Origin: Mesorhizobium sp. B4-1-3
GTDB lineage: Bacteria; Pseudomonadota; Alphaproteobacteria; Rhizobiales; Rhizobiaceae
Length of the DNA stretch: 38,234 bases
Reading direction: 5' to 3'
Assembly: GCF_006439355.1 (NCBI RefSeq)
Contig: NZ_VFTG01000037.1
Location: 1-38,234 of the forward strand
Shown: positions 1-7,775 of the stretch, one piece after another
How positions within the stretch are numbered: the stretch's first letter is position 1
Layout of the letters: each line of letters opens with the position of its first letter
Notes under the pieces: generated by a model
What the model was told of the DNA's origin: nothing
The model's database searches: none
Seen by the model: the letters and a program-made list of their open reading frames with translations, nothing else
Program-made: the position numbers and the translations under genes

Positions 1-81
1 GACGGCCGCAATCTCTACGATCCCAAGGTGATCGCCCGCTACGGCATCGAGTATTTCTCCATCGGCAGGATGGCGGCGTAA
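1..81 (+). CDS. ugd: UDP-glucose 6-dehydrogenase, C-terminal end (partial)
   Basis: Only the last 26 codons are present, reading in frame from base 1 to a TAA stop at 79-81. The peptide begins DGRNLYDP and ends GRMAA. The DGRNLYDP block is the conserved C-terminal signature of bacterial UDP-glucose dehydrogenases, where it forms part of the UDP-sugar binding domain. The enzyme oxidises UDP-glucose to UDP-glucuronate with two NAD+. A UDP-glucuronate 4-epimerase lies at 24311-25483, so the precursor supply fits a uronic-acid-containing polysaccharide. The rest of the gene lies outside the window, so domain order cannot be checked. Confidence 0.85.
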   Translation, partial: DGRNLYDPKVIARYGIEYFSIGRMAA

Positions 82-169
82 GTGCCATCTGGCATCTTGT
101 CACATGTCTGACAGGGCAACCGCATTTCCCGCTTGCGGGCTGAACCTTCCTTCGGCTCCGTACCTTGCG

Positions 170-388
170 TCAATCAGGCTCCAGATAACTATTTCCAAGC
201 GCCTCAAGCATCGTTGAGAAGATGCTACCGACCTCCTCTGAAATCTCTTCTGAAGAGATTCCAGCCTTTTTTGCGTCGCCAGCCAATCGCCTCGCAAGCT
301 CTTTGGCTAGGGTCGTATCAGATGATGAATGATGTGGCAGATTGCTATCCATCCACTCCTGGAGGAATTTCAGGCCCCGTTCACTCAC
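170..388 (-). CDS. DUF768 family small protein
   Basis: This is a protein of about 72 residues starting at a GTG (388-386). It begins (M)SERGLKFLQEWMDSNLP and continues with LARRLAGDAKKAGIS and EEVGSIFSTMLEAL. The pattern 'S-x-R-G-x-x-F-L-x-x-W', then an Asp/Ala-rich helix and an 'EEVGS...' segment, matches my memory of DUF768, a family largely confined to Mesorhizobium. The same frame stays open upstream to 586, but that extension does not look protein-like, so the GTG was preferred. No strong ribosome binding site is visible. The function of the family is unknown. The gene stands alone, with no operon partner. Confidence 0.6.
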   Translation of the reverse strand: MSERGLKFLQEWMDSNLPHHSSSDTTLAKELARRLAGDAKKAGISSEEISEEVGSIFSTMLEALGNSYLEPD

Positions 389-547
389 TGTGAAACCACA
401 CCAGGGTTGTATGCACGATGAAGTGCAATCAAACTCGACACGTTTATCCCCACTATAATTTGCCGCCACCGGAATCGTTCCCTGTTCAAACGCGCTTACG
501 GCTCTTATTGTCCCCGCATGGAACGACGGCACGCTATCCGACGCGGA
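389..547. other. Intergenic stretch, nothing recognised
   Basis: This stretch lies between the DUF768 gene and a possible small ORF on the other strand. It is presumably the divergent promoter region for both. I see no clear promoter hexamers, operator or RNA gene. Confidence 0.3.
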
Positions 548-706
548 ATGGACCGGCTTTGGGAAGTCTACGATGTAGGCAACCAAAAAGTTCTATTCGT
601 TGACGGAACTCCTTTGATCCATCTGCAGGTCGAAGAAGCACTGGATGCTCTGGAACTGTTAGAAGACGGTTTCCTCGTTCCAAGTGACACGCCCGCGATG
701 GCGTGA
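548..706 (+). CDS. Possible small hypothetical protein (52 aa)
   Basis: The ATG at 548 opens a 52-residue frame (MDRLWEVYDVGNQ... to DTPAMA) ending in TGA. An earlier in-frame ATG at 518 would add ten residues of less natural composition. The peptide has alternating hydrophobic strands (KVLFVDGTPLI) followed by an amphipathic helix (EEALDALELLE), which looks more like a folded small protein than a random frame. I do not recognise a family. No good Shine-Dalgarno sequence precedes either start, so it could be a chance frame. Confidence 0.35.
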   Translation: MDRLWEVYDVGNQKVLFVDGTPLIHLQVEEALDALELLEDGFLVPSDTPAMA

Positions 707-1090
707 CGTGATTTTGAGGGCCGGGCTTCCACCGATCGCCCCCTCTCGCATCTGTCGGCCCAAGAGCGCGCTCTAAGCAGCAGATGCCATCATTAATAAA
801 ATTCAGCACCACGAGCTTCGTTCGCATGTTTCGCCCGGGAATTGGCCCGAACGGATGCTCCTTACCTAGTGAGATTGCGAAAACCTCTCTGGCGAGGCCC
901 GGCGGTTAGCCGCTACCAGCCGCTAACCAGACCGTGTCCCAACCGTTGCGATTCTCCTCGGAGCATAGCGCAACCAGATGCCTGGTTAGGTGAATCTCTT
1001 CACATTGCGGCTGATCGGTCCGCTGCGGCAACGCGGGCCAGTATCCACAAGGCCCACGAGATTTCCTCGTAGGCCTCGTTCATTTAGCCG
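707..1090. other. Intergenic stretch, nothing recognised
   Basis: This is 384 bases between the small ORF and the VanZ-like gene. The frames seen here have arginine/proline-rich compositions typical of non-coding GC-rich DNA. No hairpin, tRNA or repeat was recognised. Confidence 0.35.
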
Positions 1091-1546
1091 ATGCGCCTGC
1101 GTAGCGCTAAGTGGGAGAATTGCCTCGGCTTGCGAGCTTCCGCAGGTTCGACTGAAGGGCTAGTAACTTTGCTGGCAACGGACACCTGCTCCCTGGTGGC
1201 GAGAACGGCCTTTCCATTCGCCTTGGTGGGAATTGTTTCATTGGCTCTGCTGCCGGGCGGCATCCTCGAGATGCTGGGTATGGGTTTCACGTTCAGCCAC
1301 GACAAGCTCAACCACGCCGCCGCCTTCGCGGCTTTGGCGTTCCTTGGCGGTTTCGGTTGGCCCCAGCAAAAGTTGAGGCTGATTGTCTTCGTCCTTTTTG
1401 TAGGTGCGGCGATCGAGGTTCTTCAGGCCACGCCGTTGGTGGCGCGGGACATGGACGTGTTCGACTGGATTGCTGATCTTGCGGGCGCGATCTTCGGGCT
1501 GGCCATCGCCGCGGGGACAAACAGGATCGCTGGCGGAGCTCGTTGA
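1091..1546 (+). CDS. VanZ-like family membrane protein
   Basis: This is a small integral membrane protein of up to 151 residues with about four hydrophobic segments: TAFPFALVGIVSLALLPG, NHAAAFAALAFLGGFG, LRLIVFVLFVGAAIEVLQ and WIADLAGAIFGLAIAAG. The motifs DKLNHAAAF (after the first membrane segment), AAIEVLQ and DVFDWIADLAGAIFG are the conserved elements of the VanZ-like domain. Its role outside teicoplanin resistance is mostly unknown. The first 30 or so residues are not membrane-like, and the true start may be an internal alternative codon nearer the first hydrophobic segment. It is monocistronic. VanZ-like genes often occur near rhizobial polysaccharide loci, but no link can be shown here. 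Confidence 0.7.
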   Translation: MRLRSAKWENCLGLRASAGSTEGLVTLLATDTCSLVARTAFPFALVGIVSLALLPGGILEMLGMGFTFSHDKLNHAAAFAALAFLGGFGWPQQKLRLIVFVLFVGAAIEVLQATPLVARDMDVFDWIADLAGAIFGLAIAAGTNRIAGGAR

Positions 1547-1673
1547 GTGCCATCGCTGCAACCGTTCGTATAGATTGCACAATTTCCAAAAGACCGTCCG
1601 AAGGACAGCAGCCGGGTTCGTTCGCGCGCGGCACGCTGTCGCTATCGCCATATCTTCCCGCTGGATCTCGCGT

Positions 1674-1781
1674 GCTAAAGCATGTCTCCCGAAAGTGGCA
1701 ACCGGTTTCGGGGCAAAGACATGCGCAAATCAATGCTTAAGCGCATGGAGCGAACCTGAAAGATCGCGACGCGCGTTAAGC
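1674..1781. repeat. Rhizobial intergenic palindromic repeat
   Basis: The element runs from GCTAAAGCATGTC to GATCGCGACGCGCGTTAAGC. It contains a nested inverted repeat: CATGTC pairs with GACATG, and CCCGAAA (1688-1694) pairs with TTTCGGG (1706-1712). Its core, 'GAAAGTG...ACCGGTTTCGG' followed by 'GACATGCG', and its tail, 'CTGAAAGATCGCGACGCG', match the short dispersed repeat that I recall from Mesorhizobium and related genomes. It is non-coding. Two further elements of a similar design lie at 13815-13870 and 37926-37967. Confidence 0.7.
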
Positions 1782-2013
1782 CGTCCGAACGCGGCGTGCT
1801 TCGAGGCAACGGAGACCGAGGCGCCGGCCCGAGCCATTCGGAATGCAAATCTGCCTGACCGCCCCGCGGCATCAGCTCCCATGTCGTATTAGCTGTTCTT
1901 AAGTCTGACCGCTCCGCCGCCTTGAGGAAGAATCGATTTTCGATGTACACCTCCGGCGTCGCAAGCATCATCAGAATGATCGATGAAATGGTTTGGGCGG
2001 ACGGCGATAACTG

Positions 2014-2029
2014 ACGCTATCCATAGCGT
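2014..2029. promoter_or_regulatory. 16-bp inverted repeat before the NRPS-like gene
   Basis: ACGCTAT-CC-ATAGCGT is a perfect 7-bp inverted repeat with a 2-bp centre, ending 9 bases before the ATG at 2039. It could be an operator for a dimeric regulator. As the usual Shine-Dalgarno position is otherwise poor, it could also be an RNA hairpin affecting initiation. The symmetry is seen directly; the function is inferred. Confidence 0.35.
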
Positions 2030-2038
2030 GAGCCTGTC

Positions 2039-4774
2039 ATGTCACCAGCCTACTCCGGATCGGAACTCGCGATTGAGCATCCGCGGACGGATTCTCAATT
2101 GCCATATTGCGAATGGACGAATGTCCCTGAATACGCGCTCGACCAGGGCGGCCCTGTCCTGCGCCCCTATCAGCGCATGGATGTCGGTTATGCCGATGTT
2201 GCCATCTTCGATCATTTGAGAAGTGTGGCCAGTCAATATCCCGAAAAACTGGCGATTACCGACGGAACCACCCGCTTCACCTATTCGGAACTTGTCTCGG
2301 CTGTCGAAATACTGGCCAGCCGCATCCTGGCCATCACTCCCGCCGATAACGCCGTCGGTATTCTTCTTGCGAATACGGCCTTCTTCCCATTGGCGATGCT
2401 GGCGAGCATGGCCGCCGGACGGCCCATGGTACCCCTCAACACGAGGGATCCGGACACCAGGATTAATGCGATCGTGTCGGAGGCGCGGTTATCCACTGTC
2501 ATAGGGGATGGGGATGTCCGGCCCACTGGCCTGCCGCGGGATGTCGGCTGGATAAATGTCTCGCCCCGTGGCGAACCGAAGAACAATCGCGTTCCCCAGC
2601 TCCATTCAGTATCCGTCGATGCACCCGCGATCGTTCTTTACACTTCCGGCAGTACAGGTCGGCCGAAAGGCATCGTCAACAGTCAACGCAGCCTGCTATG
2701 GCGTGTTCAGCAATATGTAAACGCCTGTCACATCAACGCGCAGGACGTGTTCCTGCCTCTCACGGGACCGGCCACCATCGCTGGGTGTCGAGAGGTGCTC
2801 ACCGCACTCCTGACAGGGGCCACGCTGCATCTGCTTGAGGTCGAAGCCGTGGGCTTGCGCGCGGTTTTACACCGGATGCAAGCCGAGGGAGTGACTGTCA
2901 CTTACCTGGTGCCAGCTCTCCTGCGTGCGCTCATGGCGAACAAATCAGAAGACGCATTCCGCAGTCTCAGGGTCGCTCGGATCGGCGGCGAAAAAGTTTC
3001 GTGGGATGACATAAAGCTGCTGCGCGACGCCGTTTCAAGCAACTGCCTGGTCCAGATCGGCTACTCGTCAACCGAGACCACGGGATCACAATGGTTTGTA
3101 CCGACCGATTGGCCGCAGCAGGATGCTTCGGTTCCCGTCGGATGGCTCCTTCCAGGGATTGGGTTCGCGATTGTCGACGAGGAAGGACGCTCGGTCCCGC
3201 CCGGCGGCACTGGAGAGCTTGTCATAAAGAGTCCGTATGTGTTGCTTGGCCATTGGGAGAACGGCGTCGTTGTGCCGGTGGCCGCGGACCCCGAAAACCC
3301 GTCCGTCCGCATCTTCGAAACAGGTGACCTTGTTCAGTTGGACAACCATGGCCTGCTGCAGATCATGGGGCGCAAGGGGCGTCAGATCAAAATCAACGGC
3401 CGACGCGTCGAACCCGCTGAGTTGGAACGGGTTTTGCGTGGCGCGCCTTCCGTTGAGGACGCCGTGGCGATTGTGACGGCGTCCACTGAACTCATCGCCT
3501 TCGCCGTACCTCGCGGGCCGGCCACTTCCAACTTCGCGGACGATCTTCGCCATCTTGCCCGAACGACGCTGCCGCCGCCCCTATGCCCACTGAGACTGCA
3601 CGCGATTGCGGAAATTCCGCGCTTGCCAGGCGGGAAGGTCGATATGGCGAGGCTCGCCGAGCTGGACGGGGCGAGCGTAAGGCAGGAACGCATCGTCCAG
3701 GCTCCGAATACAGGAAACGAACGGACTATCCAGCACATCGTGCAACGTGCTTGGACCAAGATTCTGAACACGCGCGTTGCCTCGGGACGTTGGGATGACG
3801 CCGGCGGCGATTCGCTGAAGCTGTTGCATTGCGTGATGGAGATCGAAAGCGTCCTCGGCCTGGAGATCGACCTAGAACCTTTCACCGTCGGAATGAATTT
3901 CGAGGAAATGGTGAAAGCCGTCGCGGCCGCGAAGGCAGGTAATGAACAGGCCAGCTCGCGCAAGGAGCATCCGCCAATTCTTTTTCTGCTGCCTGGATCC
4001 GTCGGCTATGGTCCCAGCCTCGCCGCCTTTGCGGCCTCCATGGGCAGAACCGCCCGGGTTATCCCCGTCAGGTATCCTGCTTTGGCAATGATATTGCAGG
4101 GAAAAACCTCGGTCGCAGATATGGCCGAGGCCGCGCTCGACCAAATACGCCGCGCCCAGCCTGAAGGTAACGTGCGACTTCTCGGTCATTCGCTTGGCGG
4201 CGTCGTTGCTTTTGAAGTTGCTTCAAGGCTGCTGGCTGCCGGGCGGGATGTGAAATTTCTGGGCATTCTCGACACAAGCCTTCTCGGTGAGCGGAGCACT
4301 TACCGAGAGACGGTCGTCCGCACCATTCATCGAATCCGAACCAATCGTATTACCGCCTACAGAATGGCTTGCCGCGCCCTTGCAAAAGTCGTGGTCCGAA
4401 TGGGCTACGAGAGGCAACTGGCCCGCCTGCTTGATCGCTACGCCCAGGAGAAATTCAACGCGACCAGCTTCAGGGCCAAGCTCGAGCTTCAGGAAGTCTT
4501 GAGGGCAAAAGCGTTCTTTCAGTGGCTGCTGATGCCAAGACCCCGACTACCGATCACCGGCACTCTGTTTCGCTGCGCCCGTCCCGGAATGCCTCGCGCC
4601 ATCGGGTGGGACAATGCCTTCGCAGACCTGGATGTGATCCCTATCGTCGGCAGCCACATCGACATGGTTTCGGAACCCAATGTCGATACGAACCGTCCGC
4701 TCATCGAGGCGGCCGTGGCCCGAACTTATCTGCCAGAAGAATCTCGCCAAAAGGAGGAACGGCCATCGACGTGA
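2039..4774 (+). CDS. NRPS-like protein: adenylation, carrier and thioesterase domains
   Basis: This 911-residue protein has an adenylation domain (about 50-540), a phosphopantetheine carrier (about 560-630) and a type I thioesterase (about 645-880). Visible motifs are A3 YTSGSTGRPKG (201-211), A5 TETT (345-348), A7 TGD (428-430), A8 GRKGRQIKINGRRVEP (444-459) and the A10 lysine in PGGKVD (Lys533). The carrier motif is DAGGDSLKLL (Ser592), and the thioesterase motif is GHSLGG (Ser718), with a late His in GSHIDM. There is no condensation domain. It would activate one acid, load it onto its own carrier arm and release or transfer it. By hand alignment to GrsA, the residue at the usual Asp235 position is Ile247, so the substrate may not be an ordinary alpha-amino acid. 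The start at 2039 has a weak ribosome binding site; Met47 is an alternative. It is the first gene of the cluster, and its stop overlaps the next start. Confidence 0.85.
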   Translation: MSPAYSGSELAIEHPRTDSQLPYCEWTNVPEYALDQGGPVLRPYQRMDVGYADVAIFDHLRSVASQYPEKLAITDGTTRFTYSELVSAVEILASRILAITPADNAVGILLANTAFFPLAMLASMAAGRPMVPLNTRDPDTRINAIVSEARLSTVIGDGDVRPTGLPRDVGWINVSPRGEPKNNRVPQLHSVSVDAPAIVLYTSGSTGRPKGIVNSQRSLLWRVQQYVNACHINAQDVFLPLTGPATIAGCREVLTALLTGATLHLLEVEAVGLRAVLHRMQAEGVTVTYLVPALLRALMANKSEDAFRSLRVARIGGEKVSWDDIKLLRDAVSSNCLVQIGYSSTETTGSQWFVPTDWPQQDASVPVGWLLPGIGFAIVDEEGRSVPPGGTGELVIKSPYVLLGHWENGVVVPVAADPENPSVRIFETGDLVQLDNHGLLQIMGRKGRQIKINGRRVEPAELERVLRGAPSVEDAVAIVTASTELIAFAVPRGPATSNFADDLRHLARTTLPPPLCPLRLHAIAEIPRLPGGKVDMARLAELDGASVRQERIVQAPNTGNERTIQHIVQRAWTKILNTRVASGRWDDAGGDSLKLLHCVMEIESVLGLEIDLEPFTVGMNFEEMVKAVAAAKAGNEQASSRKEHPPILFLLPGSVGYGPSLAAFAASMGRTARVIPVRYPALAMILQGKTSVADMAEAALDQIRRAQPEGNVRLLGHSLGGVVAFEVASRLLAAGRDVKFLGILDTSLLGERSTYRETVVRTIHRIRTNRITAYRMACRALAKVVVRMGYERQLARLLDRYAQEKFNATSFRAKLELQEVLRAKAFFQWLLMPRPRLPITGTLFRCARPGMPRAIGWDNAFADLDVIPIVGSHIDMVSEPNVDTNRPLIEAAVARTYLPEESRQKEERPST

Positions 4775-5754
4775 TCTCGGGGTTTGGCAAGGATGCCCTG
4801 GTGCTCGATGCTCGTGCCGAGGTCGATCGCATCGTAGAAGCCTTGCGCCAACAGGTCTTTGGCACACTTCGGCGCCGAGGCGTCGTTGTCGGCCTCTCCG
4901 GGGGCATCGACAGCTCCGTTGTCGCAGCCCTCTGTGTCGGCGCGTTCGGGAAAGATAAGGTCCTCGGCCTATTCATGCCGGAGTCCCATTCTTCCGGCGA
5001 CTCGCTGCGACTTGGCCGAGCGGTTGCATCGCAGCTTGGTATCGAATCGATCGTTGAAAACATCACGCCGGCGCTGGAGGGCATAGGTGCCTATTCGCGT
5101 CAGATCGAGGCGATCCGGACCGTCGTTCCTGCCTATGGTCAAGGCTGGAAATGCAAGCTGGTGATGGCATCGGTTCTAGAAAGCAACGGCATCAACATCA
5201 CCAGGCTGACGGTGGAGGATCCGGACGGCAAAGTCGACACCGTCAGACTGCCACCCGCAACCTATCTGCAAATCGTCGCCGCCACCAACTACAAGCAACG
5301 CGTGCGAAAGATGACGGAGTATTACCATGCGGACCGTCTCAACTACGCGGTGGCGGGTACGCCAAACCGGCTGGAACACGACCAAGGCTTTTTCGTCAAA
5401 CAGGGCGATGGAGTCGCGGACGTGTTGCCGATCGTCCACCTCTACAAGACGCAAGTCTATCAACTAGGGGAGTATCTCGGGATAGACCCCGAGGTGCGGC
5501 GCAGGCCACCGACCACGGATACGTTCTCCATGGCGCAGAGCCAGGAGGAGTTCTATTTCGCATTGCCATATCATCTGACGGACTTGTGCCTCTATGGCCT
5601 GAACCACGGCATTGCCGCCAACGAGGTCGCAGCGGTCGCCGGCCTCACTCCCGACGAGGTTCAGAAAGTCTTCAAGGACATTGAAAGCAAGCGGCGCGCG
5701 GCGCGTTATCTTCACGCGAGACCCCTGCCCGCCATCCAGATGGACGAGGGCTGA
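4771..5754 (+). CDS. NAD-synthase-like ATP-dependent amide ligase
   Basis: This 327-residue protein is of the NadE/PP-loop ATP pyrophosphatase family. It has the loop SGGIDSS (about 43-49), a GTPNRLEHDQGFF segment corresponding to the NadE 'GTxNKSE...GY' motif, then KQGDGVADVLPI and LYKTQVYQLGEYLG. NH3-dependent NAD synthetases adenylate a carboxylate (deamido-NAD) and amidate it with ammonia. There is no N-terminal nitrilase-type glutaminase domain. The GTG at 4771 overlaps the upstream stop as GTGA, so translation is probably coupled. An AAGGAGG at 4751-4757 is better spaced for an in-frame ATC at 4765, so the exact start is uncertain. Its position between an NRPS-like protein and an AsnB-like protein suggests amidation of a pathway intermediate rather than housekeeping NAD synthesis, which I infer from context only. 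Confidence 0.75.
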   Translation: MISGFGKDALVLDARAEVDRIVEALRQQVFGTLRRRGVVVGLSGGIDSSVVAALCVGAFGKDKVLGLFMPESHSSGDSLRLGRAVASQLGIESIVENITPALEGIGAYSRQIEAIRTVVPAYGQGWKCKLVMASVLESNGINITRLTVEDPDGKVDTVRLPPATYLQIVAATNYKQRVRKMTEYYHADRLNYAVAGTPNRLEHDQGFFVKQGDGVADVLPIVHLYKTQVYQLGEYLGIDPEVRRRPPTTDTFSMAQSQEEFYFALPYHLTDLCLYGLNHGIAANEVAAVAGLTPDEVQKVFKDIESKRRAARYLHARPLPAIQMDEG

Positions 5755-5756
5755 GC

Positions 5757-7775
5757 GTGTGCGGCATAGCCGGAATCGTGGCGCTGGGCGCTACCGCGGC
5801 GCGGCCTTCACGCGAGGCGCTCCTGCGCATGGCGGGGTCGCTCACGCATCGTGGTCCGGACGAACACGGCCTCTACCGCGACAATCGCGCGGGGCTGGCC
5901 CACGCACGCCTTTCCATTGTCGACCTTTCGAGTGGGCAACAGCCGCTTGCCGACATGGGCGAAAAGACCTGGATCGTCTTCAACGGCGAGATTTTCAACT
6001 ATGTCGAGCTTCGCGAAAAGCTGGTCGCGCTCGGCCACCGCTTCCGCACCCAGAGCGATACCGAAGTGGCGGTTCATGCATACCGCGAATGGGGTAACTC
6101 CGCTTTTGAGCGCATGAACGGGCAATGGGCGATCGCGATCTGGGATTCGCTGGCCGGTCGGCTCGTGCTATCGCGCGATCGGTTCGGCATTTGCCCCCTT
6201 TATTTTTGCGAGCACGCCGGGCGCCTCTATTTTTCCAGCGAAGTGAAGGCCATCTTCGCAGCCGACGCGGCTTTGCCGCGAGCCTTCGATCCAGCCGGCA
6301 TCGATCAGACGTTCACGCTCTGGACGGTGGTCCCGCCGCAGGGCGTGTTCAAAGGAATTCAGGAACTCAAGCCTGGACACGTTCGCGTCTATGAAGACGG
6401 AACCGTTCGTGAGCAGGCTTTCTGGAAACCGAGCTACCCTGAGGCATTTGACGAGCGGAATGAATTTGCGGGCTCGCTCGATGATGCCGTCGACAAAGTG
6501 CGCGAGGCTCTGCAGACTGCGACGGCACTGCGCATCGAACAGGCGGATGTGCCTGTTGGCTGCTATCTGTCCGGCGGACTCGACAGCTCGCTTGTCGCCG
6601 CGCTGGCAAGCCGCATCGCGGGCGGCCGCTTCCAGACCTTTTCGCTACGGTTTGCCGATGCTGAATATGACGAGACCCGTTACCAGCGATTGGTGGCAGC
6701 CGTCACCGGCAGCGAGCACCACGAGGTGGTGGTTTCCCGCAGCGACATCGCCGACGCCTTTCCAGATGTGATCTACCACGCCGAACGTCCGATCCTGAGG
6801 ACCGCGCCGGCGCCACTTCTTCTGCTTTCAAGATTGGTACGGAAGCACGGAATCAAGGTCGTGCTGACGGGCGAAGGCGCGGATGAAATGTTTGCCGGCT
6901 ACGACCTGTTCCGGGAAGGTAAGGTCCGCCGCTTCTGGGGACGTCAACCATCCTCCACGAGACGCGCGCGATTGCTGGAACGCCTGTACCCCTATCTCAC
7001 GCGTTCCCCGGTGCAGCAGCAAGCAATGGCACGCCAGTTCTTCGGTCACGATATCCAAGCTCATGATGAGCCAGGCTTCGCGCACGACACCCGCTGGCGC
7101 ACCACCAGCGCTCTGAAGCGCTTGTTGTCCGCCGATATGAAAGCCATGACGGAGCCGAACAGTGCGGCAGCGGAGTTCCTCGCGCGCCTGCCCGCCGAAT
7201 TTTCGCGGTGGGGCTCTCTCGCGCAGGACCAGTATATCGAGATCCAGACCTTGATGTCGGGCTATCTGCTCTCCTCGCAGGGAGACAGAATGCTGATGGG
7301 CAACTCGGTCGAAGGGCGCTTCCCGTTCCTCGACGATGACGTTGTAAAACTCGCAAACTCGCTTCCAGCCGAATACAAGCTGCGCGTCCTGGATGAGAAG
7401 CACGTCTTGAAGCGAGTGGCCGAGCCGATGCTGCCGCGGGAAGTCGTAGCCCGCAAGAAACAGCCCTACAGGGCGCCGAACGCTCAATGCTTCGTTGGCC
7501 ACAACGCACCGGCCTATGTGCGCGAGGCACTTTCGGAAAAAGCATTGCGCGAGGCAAATGTCTTTGACCCTGAGCCGGTCGCGCGCCTGCTGGGCAAGTG
7601 TCAGGCCAGAGCCACGGATCAGGATCTTTCCAATTCCGACAACATGGCGCTGGTCGGCGTGCTGTCGACCCAACTTCTCCACCAGCAGTTTATCGCGCGC
7701 CGCCCCGGAAGCACTCGAGAGATTCCGCTCAGCGTCGATGTTGATTACCAGGTCAGGGAAGAGGTGTTGGCATGA
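5757..7775 (+). CDS. AsnB-like glutamine-dependent amidotransferase
   Basis: This 672-residue class II amidotransferase starts with GTG, placing the catalytic Cys at position 2 (MCGIAG). The glutaminase domain (1 to about 210) shows HRGPDE (31-36), ARLSIVDL, NGEIFNY (76-82) and SDTEV. The synthetase domain has the PP-loop SGGLDSS (272-278), VVLTGEGADEMFAGY and EGRFPFLD. The family hydrolyses glutamine and passes ammonia to an adenylated carboxylate; members outside asparagine synthesis amidate or cyclise carrier-linked or sugar substrates. The start lies 2 bases after the NAD-synthase-like stop, and its own stop overlaps the next start as ATGA. That tight coupling to an acyl-AMP ligase and a carrier protein argues for a biosynthetic-cluster role. 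A second, distinct AsnB lies at 31330-33324. Confidence 0.85.
   Translation: MCGIAGIVALGATAARPSREALLRMAGSLTHRGPDEHGLYRDNRAGLAHARLSIVDLSSGQQPLADMGEKTWIVFNGEIFNYVELREKLVALGHRFRTQSDTEVAVHAYREWGNSAFERMNGQWAIAIWDSLAGRLVLSRDRFGICPLYFCEHAGRLYFSSEVKAIFAADAALPRAFDPAGIDQTFTLWTVVPPQGVFKGIQELKPGHVRVYEDGTVREQAFWKPSYPEAFDERNEFAGSLDDAVDKVREALQTATALRIEQADVPVGCYLSGGLDSSLVAALASRIAGGRFQTFSLRFADAEYDETRYQRLVAAVTGSEHHEVVVSRSDIADAFPDVIYHAERPILRTAPAPLLLLSRLVRKHGIKVVLTGEGADEMFAGYDLFREGKVRRFWGRQPSSTRRARLLERLYPYLTRSPVQQQAMARQFFGHDIQAHDEPGFAHDTRWRTTSALKRLLSADMKAMTEPNSAAAEFLARLPAEFSRWGSLAQDQYIEIQTLMSGYLLSSQGDRMLMGNSVEGRFPFLDDDVVKLANSLPAEYKLRVLDEKHVLKRVAEPMLPREVVARKKQPYRAPNAQCFVGHNAPAYVREALSEKALREANVFDPEPVARLLGKCQARATDQDLSNSDNMALVGVLSTQLLHQQFIARRPGSTREIPLSVDVDYQVREEVLA

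Larger units (their letters stand above)
1547..2038. other. Intergenic region upstream of the NRPS-like cluster
   Basis: This is 492 bases with no supportable gene. It contains a rhizobial palindromic repeat (1674-1781) and a 16-bp inverted repeat (2014-2029) immediately before the first gene of the carrier-protein cluster. The promoter of that cluster should lie here, but I cannot assign hexamers with confidence. Confidence 0.5.

Noticed and set aside
4771..5754. Housekeeping NAD synthetase
   Set aside because: The family match is real, but translational coupling to an NRPS-like gene and an AsnB-like gene makes a pathway-specific role more likely. The family name is kept and the housekeeping role not asserted.
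6828..7682. Long open frame (284 codons) antisense to the AsnB-like gene
   Set aside because: It is a codon-bias shadow in GC-rich DNA; the plus-strand frame carries clear family motifs through the same bases.
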